From Cryptomeria japonica (taxonomy: Eukaryota > Streptophyta > Pinopsida > Cupressales > Cupressaceae): a stretch of 64,000 nt of DNA. The notes beneath the pieces are model-generated. The model was not told the DNA's origin and did no database searches. It worked only from the letters and a program-made list of their open reading frames with translations. Below, piece after piece: positions 34,722 to 44,925 of this stretch (position 1 is the stretch's first letter; each line of letters starts with the position of its first letter). The translations under genes and the position numbers were made by a program. Location: the NCBI RefSeq assembly GCF_030272615.1, contig NC_081407.1, positions 315,360,456 to 315,424,455 on the forward strand, given 5' to 3'.

Positions 34722-36040
34722 TTGCTTGTCCCTTCCTTTGAAATTTTGATAGCAGATGTGATGTGTGTTCTTGTTGGTCCTAATTCCCCATGGTACAATG
34801 ACATCTATCAATATTTGAAATCCCAAACCTTACCACCAAATCTTTCCTCTAACCAACACCGAGCCTTCATCCGACAGATAGCCAAATATGTCATCATTGC
34901 CAACACCCTTTATCGTCGTTCCTTTGACCATACCCTCCTCAAGTGTTTGGATTTTGATGAAGCACAAATGGCTTTACGCGAGGTTCACGATGGTATATGT
35001 GGAGGCCATTTCAATGGTCTGAGCTTAGCCAAAAAGTTGGTTCGTGCTAGGTATTATTGTCCCACTCTGGAAAAGGATGTTCATGATTTTGTCAAGAAGT
35101 GCTACAAATGCCAAATCCATGGAAATTATATTCATGCGCCAGCCCAAGAGCTTCATTCTGTCATATCTCCGTGGCCCTTTTCTCAATGGGGATTGGATCT
35201 TATTGGCAAGATTCACCCGACATCTGCAAATGGACACAAGTTTATCATTACAGCCACAGAGTATTTTACAAAATGGATCGAGGCTATCCCCATGACCTAT
35301 ATCATTGGTGTGCAAATTTCAAAATTCCTACTGAATTATATCATATGCAGAAATGGAGTTCCCCTTGCAATAGTCACAGATAATGGTCGTCCGTTCAAGA
35401 ACAAAGATGTCAAGGAACTTTGTGAAAAGTTTCACATCCAACACCATTTCTCTAGTCCATACTATCCACAAGGTAATGGTCAAGCCGAAGCATCAAATAA
35501 AACCATTATCAAGATCCTGAAAAAGGTTGTCAATGACGCTGGTCGAGATTGGCATGTATAGTTGAATCCAGCACTATGGGCTTATCACACTTCTATCCGC
35601 ACAGCTACTGGCACAACACCTTATTCCTTGGTGTATGGTGCTGAAGCCATTTACCCTTGGAAGTGGAGGTTCCTTCTTTGTGTGTTTCCTTGCAACATCT
35701 GATTGATGAAATGCACAGAGTCTCTCGGTTGCATCAGCTTGAGATGTTAGATGAAAAACGCCAGACAACCCTGACACATTTGCAAGTATATCAAAACCAT
35801 CTCTGTCGCTCTTATAATAAGAAGGTCAAAGGGTGACACTTTGAAGTGGGAGATCTAATTTTAAAGGAAAACCCCAAGAATGCACAATCTACTGACATCA
35901 TCAAAGGAAAGTTTGAACATAATTGGGTTGGGCCTTTCATAGTTACTACAACCTATGGCTTGGGGGTATATCAGCTTGCCACCCCAAAAGGTGAACCTTT
36001 GTTCGATCCAGACAATAGTATGCACCTTCACAAATACTAG
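34722..36040 (+). pseudogene. Tat integrase
   Basis: The zinc-binding part is complete: HDGICGGHFNG with two His, then KKCYKCQIHG with two Cys (about 34985-35120). The catalytic core shows WGLDLIGKIHPTS (Asp), AIVTDNGRPF (Asp) and PQGNGQAEASNK (Glu), all intact. A stop at 35559 (WHV-stop-LNP) is followed by a degraded stretch with a frame change near 35650, and the C-terminal part is readable at 35846-36040 (VGPFIVTTTYGLGVYQL), ending in a natural stop. No chromodomain follows, as expected for Tat. Confidence 0.9.
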
Positions 36041-37900
36041 GCATAGTTTTTTGTTAGCAGTTCTTCAAATATGATCCTAAAAAAATATAAAAAAATCAAA
36101 AAGCCCAACAAAATACAAAAAAAAAAGTGAAAAATTGAAAAGAACAAAAAAAAGTAAAGAAAAATAATTTGCCCTCTAGTGAAAACCTAGCAAATAGGCA
36201 CTTTGGGCAAGTACCATGGTGAAAACCTAGCAAACAGGTGTCATGTGTAAAATATTATTGCTCCGTCATCTATCATGACCCTACAGCTTGATTACGCTTG
36301 TCCTTGTCCTGACCCAATGTTCTGTTATAGGCCTGTGCATGGTCAACATCATTGTCTTGCATACTTAGGTTTCCAGTCCTTGTGCATATGTTTTGGTTCT
36401 GGTCACTGTATATATTTTTCAAATGTTCATTGGGTGTGTGCCCCTTGTCATGATCAATTACTGGAGCTTTCAACTCGCAAAATGTCCAGAAATAATCAGA
36501 AAAAAAAAAAAATTGAAAAATGTCTTGAAAAAAATCATAAAAAATCACATAATGTCCTGAAAAAAATCATAAAAATTGCAAAATGTCTTGAAAAAATCAT
36601 AAAAATTGCAAAATGTCTTGAAAAAAATCCCTAAAAATCAAATAATGTCCTGATAAAATCCAAAAAAAATCAAATAATGTCCTGAAAAAATCCCTAAAAA
36701 GTCAAATAAAGTCTTGAAAAAAATGAACAAAAAAATGGAAAAAACTCGACAAAATAAAACAAAAATAATCCCCTTTGTGCATAGACAGATCGCTGAGCAT
36801 ACATCCAATGACAATCAATCACACACTGCGCTTTACTAAAAATCATGCATTAACAGATGAACTTTTCCATCAAACCAAACATTCAAACTGACCAAAATTG
36901 TCATATCAATCAATCAACATCAATATCATTTGTCCTTGCCACTACTATCATGGGTCTTATACAGGGTGTGGTATACTCGAAACCAAACTGTGTCCTATCT
37001 TAGACGGGGTACCGCATTCCCTGGAACCAGACAACATGATCATTCTTGTTTTCCATTTTTGACAATGACGATCAAAATGTTTGTTTGACTTGGTTGAATT
37101 TGTGAGTCTTATCTTTTTACTAATTTATCTTTGGCTTTAATCATGTTCCTATGTTGCTTGATGATGTCACTGAGTGATTTAGAGTGACCGGGATGGTTCA
37201 TGGTCCCTTTGGTTCTTTTTGTTGTGTTTGCTGTTTGTTGAATGTTTGTCACAAACTGGGGTAACTATATCATTGGGTGTCTGTGATAAGTACGTTCGCT
37301 CTGTGAATGTCGCACATACCTTGACCCTTGATGTATGCACCCTAGGATGATTCACTCATTCCTTGTGTGCAATGTGTCTATCTTATGTAAAGGGATTGCA
37401 TTATCGCTCTGGCCTTCATTGCCATGTTGCACCGCATCCATTTTTCCATATCAAATAAAGGTTCTCACCTACTTCTGTGCATTGGTGAAAGCAAGTTTTT
37501 CTTCATCTCTAACTGTCCTCTGTCTATTTTCTTCTTACTAACATTTCTTCCATCAATTTGGGTAGTCAGTTCGGTCTAGTTCTCCGATCTCCAAAAACAT
37601 AAGCTGCATCCTGCATTCATTGATTAGTACATTTGCATTATATCAGGCATTTTATCCATTTCATCTTATAAATGCATCAAAAATACATAAAAATACATTC
37701 ATACATGTCCCACAAGGGTACATAAACAGTGCATAAGCCATCCATACATGGAAAGTAAACATAAGCCATAACCCATTATATCCCATCATTTAGCTGCATA
37801 TCATATCATATATCAAAACAATATCGAAGTACAAAATTGGACTGTCTATCCTAAGTATGGCCCGCAGGATGAATACATAATGTCACACTACATATGTCTC
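36041..37900 (+). other. non-coding 3' region of Tat element with short repeats
   Basis: Contains a duplicated GTGAAAACCTAGCAAA-type block (about 36179 and 36220), very A-rich DNA (36090-36170) and a tandem array at 36515-36725. From 36780 to 37900 I see no coding signal on either strand. Such long stretches after integrase are normal for Tat and Ogre-like elements. Confidence 0.65.
36515..36725 (+). repeat. A-rich tandem array, about 35-bp unit
   Basis: About six or seven degenerate copies of a unit with core AATGTCYTGAAAAAAATC followed by ATAAAAAT or CCTAAAAA and CA. The core AATGTC(T/C)TGA recurs at regular intervals. Units vary in length through A-run slippage. Confidence 0.75.
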
Positions 37901-37984
37901 TGTCACTGGGTGATTCCTCTGTCCTCCTCATCCCTTCCATGTCTCAAGGATGATGTCCCTCCTATCCCTGGTCCTAGCTGTGGT

Positions 37985-39717
37985 GGTCTCCTAGGTCCAC
38001 TCACCCCCATGCTGCTCGCTGACCTCCAAGAGCATGGTCTGCTCTCTGTCCTTGATCATGCCCGATATGATGCTACTCTCTGCTCTGGTGGAACTACACT
38101 CTCATATAGTGTCCTCCAATGGCATATCTCCTCTCTGGTCTCTACCAACATCTATGCCATCTCACGTGCACTGGCATCCCTAATCGACCCAATATACTCG
38201 ATGACTCTCTGCTCTTCTTGCTATGCCTGGGCTATTGCTGTATCTCAAGCCACTGTAAGTTTGGCTATCTCCGCTCTGAACTGATCCTTCTCTATCCTCA
38301 AGATAGCATTCTATCTCTCTAATGTCACAATGTGATCATGCTGACTTGCTATGGTGGCCCTACATATCTCCATCTCCTCTATGCTAGCTATCTCCGGCTC
38401 TATGGGTATATCCTGCAATGACTCCTGATCGGCTGAATCTGGCTCATACTCTTCTTCCTCATCATCTCCATCCTCATCTCCACCCTCATCCTCCTCATCC
38501 TCATCATCTCCCTCCTCCTCTCCAGTGAGTGGGAAGTCCTCCTGTCTCCTAGGTACCAGAATATCAGGATCTTTCAATGGCACTGGCCGTTGTCGTGCAA
38601 ACCGTCGCTCATACTCCTCCATCATCCCGGCGTCCACCACATCTGATCTCCAATCCCACTATCTCTGCTATAGTTGTGTTAAGTTGGCATATGCTATGTG
38701 TGGCTGAATCATCCTCCCCCACTGACTCATCTCTCTGTGAGATCAGGCAAAGTGTGCAGTCCCTCTCGGTACATCTTGCCTCTCTCCAAACTGTCGTCTG
38801 ACTCTCTCTGGTAGGTACATCTCAACCCCTCTCTGGTGATTCACTGGTCGCCCAATCAGGTATCTCTCCTATATGCAATACGGTAGCTCATCACTATCAT
38901 CTGACCATCCAGGGCAATCCTGATATGGCCTCCATGTGAACTCTCTCAATCTGTCTAGCTCATGTCGCCAATACAGCATGTATCCAAATGGACCCTATCT
39001 CAGTGCTCCCCCATAGAAATACACATATGGTCAATGTGGTACTACTTGTCTCTCTGCAATCGGTCAACATATGGCTATGTGCTCAAATGCCCATACCTGT
39101 AACAACGTGACTCCACAGCTCAAAGTCTGCACCTCCTGATATGCTATCTGGTGCAGCTGAAAATATAGCATAGCAAGCACGCATGGTCCCCATGCATACA
39201 CAGTCCCCTCTATCGCCATCCACTCTAGCACTCTTCCCCATCCAATAGGGAATCCATGTCCTCGTCTATCACCTACTAATAGGCATGCTATCACCACTGC
39301 TATCACCACATATCGCTGATCATACTCTGATGCCATGGTCTCCCAGCCAATCTCCCTCTCTACAATATCCAGATCATCTTTGTCGCACTCAAATAATCTA
39401 CACAATGCATCTCTCCCTATCGCTGGATCATATTCTATCATCTCCCCATGAGTCGGAATGTAGAGGATATGCCACACGTCCTCTAGTGTCACAGTCACCT
39501 CTCCAGTCGCTAGATGGAAAGAGGAAGTCTCTAAATGCCATCGCTTTGCCAATGTGGTAAGCAGTCTTGTGTTTGCCCTAATCTTGGGCATGAATGTAAT
39601 ATAGTATAATCCAAGTCCTGCTAATGTATCTCTATTCGTGCTCCTAAGTCTATGTCATAACATGAAGCAGTCAGGTCGGTTCTCCCGCTTAATCAATGGA
39701 TACTGTTGACTCTGCAT
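37985..39717 (-). pseudogene. antisense extra ORF: plant mobile domain (PMD) protein
   Basis: On the strand opposite to gag-pol there is a single reading frame of about 575 codons from the ATG at 39717 (MQSQQYPLIKREN), interrupted only by roughly ten nonsense codons. The first half matches the aminotransferase-like plant mobile domain: TLAGLGLYYITFMPKI, LAKRWHLETSSFHL, GEVTVTLEDVWHILYIP, the helix VVIACLLVGDRRG, then YAWGPCVLAMLYFQLHQIAY and LLQVWAFEHIAI. The second half has LPERVRRQFGERQDVPR (about 38770-38820), a strongly acidic Asp/Glu linker (about 38430-38520) and a short coiled-coil-like C-terminus. PMDs occur in host silencing proteins and in transposons. Its place between integrase and the 3' LTR is where Tat elements carry extra ORFs. 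A promoter for it was not identified. Confidence 0.88.
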
Positions 39718-39732
39718 TGCAATTGGGGCACA

Positions 39733-40497
39733 CTTTATCAATCTTGGTCAGTTTATCAACCAATCTCAATCGTTTGTCAACATTGGTCCTTTGTTAATCA
39801 AAATCATGATCAAATCGACCCTACATCAATTATCTTTTGTCAAGACCTAATTGTCGTCCTTGCATTTCTAATTCATCTTCTAAGGTTTTATGATTTATTC
39901 ATAAAATCTTGTTTGTCATTTTCCCTCTAGGTTAAATAATTTATTTATTTATCCTAAGTCTTCTTGTCACAATTAAATATTTATTTAATTGGCTAACTAA
40001 TTCCTCCCTCTTTTTGTGAATTAATTAATGAATGAAAAATTATTAATTAATTTACCTAATTTTCCAATTTCCTAATTTCCAATTCATCTAATTTTCTATT
40101 TTTTCCTATTTTTCTAATATTTCCCCTAATTTCATGGGAATGACATAGCAATCTTGTCAATTTGTCATAATTTGTCAATCAATCAATTTTGACATAGCAA
40201 TTTGTCATAATTTGTCAATCAATCAACTTTGCATAGAAAGTTTTAATTTTGTCATAATTTGTCATATTTGTCATTCTTGATTTGAAATTTCCTTTCAAAT
40301 CTCTTCATGCTAATCTTGTCATCTCTCCAGTTTGTCTATAAATTGGATGAATTTCTTCAATCATGGCCCTGATCAATCAATCGCGCTTCTAGTATCTCTA
40401 TTGAATGTTTTTAGGATTTTTCATTGCAATTTAGTTTTCATGATTGAGCTAGTCTAATTTGCCACTTGCTTTGATGATTTCCAAATTCCTATCTACA
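39733..40497 (+). repeat. 3' LTR of Tat element, truncated and internally deleted
   Basis: Aligns to 24706-25680 of the 5' LTR but lacks its first 544 bases, including U3 start and tandem repeats. It also lacks about 170 bases corresponding to 25404-25573; the deletion ends in AGTATC on both sides. Smaller losses are seen near 40070 and 40215. The remaining parts are nearly identical to the 5' LTR by eye. Confidence 0.9.
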
Positions 40498-41741
40498 GTA
40501 ATTACTTGCTTTGTAAAAGTGGCTTAATTAGGCCTAGATGTGTAGCAATAGGGTACTAGTCCGTACACTTGGTCAAAAAGAACAATATTGGATTTTGACA
40601 TATGTTAAATAAATTACAAAAGGGTATACTCATAAACCATATAACCAAAACATTAAACCACTTTACTAACATCGGTAATAACTAATTTCAGATTACTTTC
40701 GGTCATGTAATCATATCTAAGTGGATTTACTAGTTAGCATATCAATCATATCAAAACATAATCACAAAATCATTCAGCACTTGACACAATGAGTTTTGAT
40801 GTGGAAACCCAAATAGGAAAAACCACGATGGGGATGAATACCAACAAGTATTCTTAACTCTTCTAAATTTTGCTTTGTTAGGAGCCAAGCCTTGTTAGAA
40901 GCTTATACAATAATGTCATGTTAAGAACAGACCCAATTAGGGACCACCCAATTAAGGGATTGACTACAATACCCTATTAAAGGGAATACTCTATTAGGAG
41001 TAACCTCGATAGAGGATTTCAAATCCAAACTAATGGATCACTTGGTTAGAGGATTTAAATAGCACCAAACCTGTTAAATCTTACCCAGTTAGGGGATTTA
41101 AATGTTGTAATGGTTAGAGAACAACAGGGTTTTTGGTTGATTTGGTAATAGCACTATCTTACTTAGTTAGATCCTTTTATGCTCCTATCTGCCTTCAAAA
41201 AATTCTACACACTCCTTATGGTTCGACAACAATCTCATTTCCACACTTAACAAAATTGCCAACATTATTACAAAACAACTCATAGACCTTATAAGAAAAT
41301 ACAATAGGTCGGTAACACATGACAACTTTGACCACTCCCGGATCACCGCACATCGAATCCTCTAAATCATCATGTGGTTTCCACTTCATGCTATGCATAT
41401 GCTCATTCCCAAGATAAACAGTTATCTGCATGCACCAAAAGCACTTTGAAACTCATCACATACATCATGCATATGTGGCATCTCCATCTCCAATCACCAT
41501 TGAATCATAGATCAACATAGCTGATTCACCAAGATCCATTGGTTAGGGTTTGGCACATCAATTGGTTGGGGTTACTGGTTGATCACTCTTCTTTCATAAT
41601 AAAACTAGTTGTTATCACTGCTATACTACTAGTTTCATAACAACATCACAATTGGTTTGCAATACAACTCCATTACCAGTTACTATTGACATCAATGACA
41701 ACACTTAGCTTCATCAATGCAATATTCATGCAATGCCAACA
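40498..41741 (-). repeat. partial copia LTR (different family from copia-A LTR)
   Basis: On the minus strand it begins TGTTGGCATTGCATG at 41741, and further on has the CTTAAC-GGGT motif array (about 41130-40890) and the CATCCCCATCGTGGTTTTTC then GGGTTTCCACAT block (about 40845-40798). It resembles the LTR at 14255. The expected terminal CACCCCC motif is not reached before the Tat element, so the 3' end is missing or diverged. It abuts the integrase of copia-A directly at 41742. Confidence 0.75.
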
Positions 41742-42260
41742 CTCCTTGACTATCCTGTTCTTCCTTTCTACCACACCATTTTGTTGTGGTGTCCTAGGGG
41801 CTGAGTATTTCCTTCTAATTCCATGTCTTTCATAGTAATCTTCAAACTCATTTGATGTGAACTCTCCACCCCGATCTGATATTAGACATTTTAGCTTGCA
41901 TCAACTTTTCTTCTCCACCATCTTCCTAAAGATCTTGAATCTGTCAAATGCTTGTGATATATCTTGCAGGAAAGTGACCCATGTCATTCTTGAATAATCA
42001 TCAATAGAGAATAAAATATCTTTCACCGATAAGATCTCTTGTCCTAGTTGGACAACACAGATCTATATTTACAATTTCAAGTGGTCTTGAGGTGTTGTAC
42101 TCTTTTGTCCTAAATCTCACCTTAGTTTGCTTCCCTTTCACACATTCATCACAAAATGTGCTTACCAGTTTGATGATGGGTGAATATTTCTTACACACCC
42201 CATTCTTCTTACTACAACTAAGTTATCAAAGTTTATGCGGCCTAATCTTTAATGCCACAA
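41742..42260 (-). pseudogene. copia-A integrase, truncated
   Basis: The end of the zinc-binding part (CDECVKGKQTKVRF, about 42150-42110), then the core with IDDYSRMTWVTFL, CLISDRGGEFTSNEF and PQQNGVVERKNR. All three catalytic acidic residues are present. It stops right after the third at the LTR border at 41741/41742. A frame change occurs near 42000. Confidence 0.88.
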
Positions 42261-42399
42261 CCAACTTTCATCAACCTGTCCCATCATGCATTGGGACTCA
42301 TAGCATTCCTTCATATTCTAAACATTTCCATATGTTCTCTTTCCTTATGCCACAACTTGAACGATACTCTCTTTATCTAGCAGTCAGTTGAGTCAAAGG

Positions 42400-42665
42400 T
42401 GAATTTATATCCTTTCTCACACATTTGACTCACACTCAGTAGATTGTGCTTTAGGCCTTCCACATAATATACATTGTGCATTCAATTTTCCATCAATATT
42501 TAGAGTACCTTTTCCCTTTATTTTGATGGATGATTTGTCTCTAAATCTTACTGAACCATCATTCCACTCTTCAATTTTGATAAATTTCTTTTTATCACCA
42601 TCCATGTGGTTGGAACAACCACTGTCTACAACCCATAGATTTTTCCTTTCAGTATGTAAGGTATC
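42400..42665 (-). pseudogene. copia-A protease
   Basis: Motif LWVVDSGCSNHMDGDKKKF at about 42645-42590 has the intact DSG active site, followed by the usual copia VRFRDKSSIKIKGKGTLNID segment. It is open for 62 codons (42605-42417) and continues into the pre-integrase region with a stop. Confidence 0.88.
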
Positions 42666-42799
42666 CTACACTATCAGACTTGATTTTGCCTTATCTTTTT
42701 CTTTCTCAACCCATACCGTTTTGGTTTCCTTCTTCTTGCCAGCTACTATTTTGTACAGTGGTTCAACTACCGGTTCTTGATCAGGATCTGTCCTCTTCT

Positions 42800-43930
42800 A
42801 CTTGATCTTCCTATTTTTATAAAACTTTGCTATATGTCCAAAGTCTTGACATTTATAACATTTCACATTTTCATTTAAAGATGAATCTTTGAAATTATTG
42901 TAGGACACTAGTTTATTCTTCCTACATTCAAAACTCTTATGAACAAATCCATTTTACTAATAACAGACAACATTCATATCCCATAGTGCATTAAAAGTAT
43001 TTCTACTTTCATAACTGATAGAGGGCTTATTGTTTAATCTACAGTCAGCTATTTTATGCCCAGATTTGTTACATCGGTAACAATAACCATGAAAGTTTGA
43101 AACATACTGGTTAGGTTGCCTTGGTCTTGCAAATGACTACCTCATCAAGGGTCTTCCCTTCATGTTGTTGACTCTAGTGAGTCCTTCATGGTCAACTCAT
43201 GCATTTCTCCTTGGATTTGCATGTCAGTACAATGAGTGTGGCCTCCGATTCATTGCTTGTGTATACCAGTTTGTGTGGTGATTTCTAATAGCATCTGCAT
43301 ATGTCTTATTCCCAGTATCCTTTCTTACTGTGAATGTCTTCTTCTCTTTACCTTCATTTGAAGAAGTGAACTATATCTCCTTATTGGATATGTCTTTACT
43401 ACTTGAACTTTGACCTTCTTCAAATCCCAAACCACCGATATCTTTGGATTGCTTCTGTTTACTTAACATCTTGTCTAAGGATTCAATGTTGCCTTCATAT
43501 TTGCTTCTCACTTTTATTTCTTCCTTGCTTTCTTCAAGCTCCTTTCTGAGCTTTACTATTTCTTCTTCTAGATCTTGATGCTCCTTTTCCCTCTTCAGCA
43601 AATCAGAGGATGTAACTTCACATATCCTCTTGGTTTCTTCTAGCTAAAGTTTCAAGTCAGATATAGCTTGATTGGACTCATCCAGGGATTGCTTCAAGAG
43701 ACCTTGTTCATCTACTGCAACAAGCTTGAACTTCTTGAGTTCTCTTCTTGTTTTACTTAGTTCCTTAAGAGAACTTATAAGCTCACCTTCTAGATCCACT
43801 TCGGCTTCAATGTCTTCTTCTTCCTCATCTTCACCAACCGGTTCATCAAGTGCCATAAAGAGATTAATTTCTATGTCATTCTCATGGTAGTTATCTTCTG
43901 ATGCATTTTCTTCATCTATGGCATCATCCT
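42800..43930 (-). pseudogene. copia-A extended region: coiled coil plus zinc knuckles
   Basis: Between gag and protease. It opens with an acidic tract (GEDEEEEDIEAEVDLEGE, near 43820), then two open pieces (43856-43644 and 43601-43371) with heptad-like Leu/Lys/Glu patterning such as EKEHQDLEEEIVKLRKELEE, a strong coiled-coil candidate. After a degraded stretch come zinc knuckles: CYRCNKSGHKIADC (about 43040-43085), a degenerate one near 42930-42975 and CYKCQDFGHIAKFY (about 42815-42860). The same layout recurs in copia-5. The role in packaging RNA is inferred from the knuckles. Confidence 0.82.
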
Positions 43931-44039
43931 CAATAGTATATAGGCTATTCTTCTTCTAGTAGCCTATTCTTCCTTGTTGACAAATATTTATTTCTTTGTC
44001 TTTACTAGCAAATCTGCTAAAGCTTCTTGACTCATCTCC

Positions 44040-44861
44040 ACCAGTTTCATTATAAGGACATTTTGCAGCAAAGTGTCCAACTTTACCATGGTTGAAACAT
44101 TTAAGTGGTAACTTTCCTTTATACTTGTCGAATCATCTTTCGATCTTTCTGACAAAGTTTTCTACCTTTGCATCAGAGTATTTACTGGATCCTTTATTAG
44201 CAACCACTTCTTTGTCCTTCTTGGTGGAATTGAACACTGCCTCTTTCCTTGACGATGTATCATGGGTTGTTCTCATTTCATAGGTTGTAAGTGAGCCAAA
44301 TAGCTCATCCATTGTGAAGGTCTTCATATCCTTGACTTCTTCTATGGAAGACACCTTAGTATCATACCTAAGTGTGGGAGATCTAAGTACCTTCTTGACA
44401 AGAATCTCATTTGCAATTTCTTCTCCAAGTCCTCTGATAGTGTTCATAGTTTCATCAAATCTGTGAAGGTAGTCTACAATCTTTTCTTCATCCTTCATCT
44501 TGATGCCTTCAAGTTGACCCCTTAGTGCTTGCAGCTTGACCTCTTTGACTTTTTCATCTCCTTCAAATAACCTCTACATTTTATCCCAAGTCTCCTTGGC
44601 AGATGCACAATGCATGACCTTTACAAACTCATTAGATAGCCTGCTCAAGATAGCATGTTTAACCTTTGCATTGTTCTCATACTCCTTCTTGGCATCTGGA
44701 TTAGTGGGAGGAACACTAGGGACAACATACCCATTCTTGACAAACATCCAAACATCAAAACCAAGGGAGGAAATATAGGTCTCCATTCTTCTACTCCAGA
44801 AGGCATAGTTAGATCCATCAAACATGGGAGATTTTGAGGACTTAGACTCATTTATTTCCAT
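44040..44861 (-). pseudogene. copia-A gag capsid and first zinc knuckle
   Basis: Starts at the ATG at 44861, 50 bases inside the primer site. The UBN2-type capsid is readable: MFDGSNYAFWSRRMETYI, DVWMFVKNGYVVPSV, ASAKETWDKM, then in a second piece (44498-44133) VDYLHRFDETMNTIRGLGEE and TMDELFGSLTTYE. A knuckle of form C-x2-H-x4-H-x4-C (CFNHGKVGHFAAKC) follows near 44060-44100. A stop and short gap lie between the pieces at about 44500-44575. Confidence 0.9.
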
Positions 44862-44911
44862 TGTGTTCTAAGTCCAGAATCTACCCAAGCTTTAATCAAC
44901 CAAAAACCTAG

Positions 44912-44925
44912 GCTCTGATACCAAT
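44912..44925 (-). promoter_or_regulatory. primer binding site of copia-A (initiator tRNA-Met)
   Basis: Minus-strand ATTGGTATCAGAGC directly after the LTR end; a perfect match to the usual plant copia primer site TGGTATCAGAGC. Confidence 0.95.

Larger units (their letters stand above)
24162..40497 (+). mobile_element. giant Ty3/gypsy element, Tat lineage (16.3 kb)
   Basis: Starts TGTAGACATCTAAAA and ends CCTATCTACA. Flanking 5-mers are GTAGT (24157-24161) and GTAAT (40498-40502), one mismatch. Order: 5' LTR, primer site, 2.2-kb leader with a minisatellite, gag, protease with a G-patch-like segment, RT, RNase H, a second RNase H, integrase, about 1.9 kb of repeats and non-coding DNA, an antisense plant mobile domain gene, and a truncated 3' LTR. 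The second RNase H after the first is the hallmark of the Tat (including Ogre) lineage, as are great length and extra ORFs. Gag to protease stay in one frame with nonsense codons; RT to integrase are in another frame after a small deletion near 32985. Confidence 0.93.

Noticed and set aside
36490-36730. A-rich array as a CRISPR-like repeat
   Set aside because: Units differ in length and sequence and have no unique spacers; it is simple tandem slippage in a plant retrotransposon.
37880-38284. Plus-strand 134-codon frame, Ser/Leu/Cys-rich
   Set aside because: It is the shadow of the antisense PMD gene, whose motifs are unmistakable on the minus strand.
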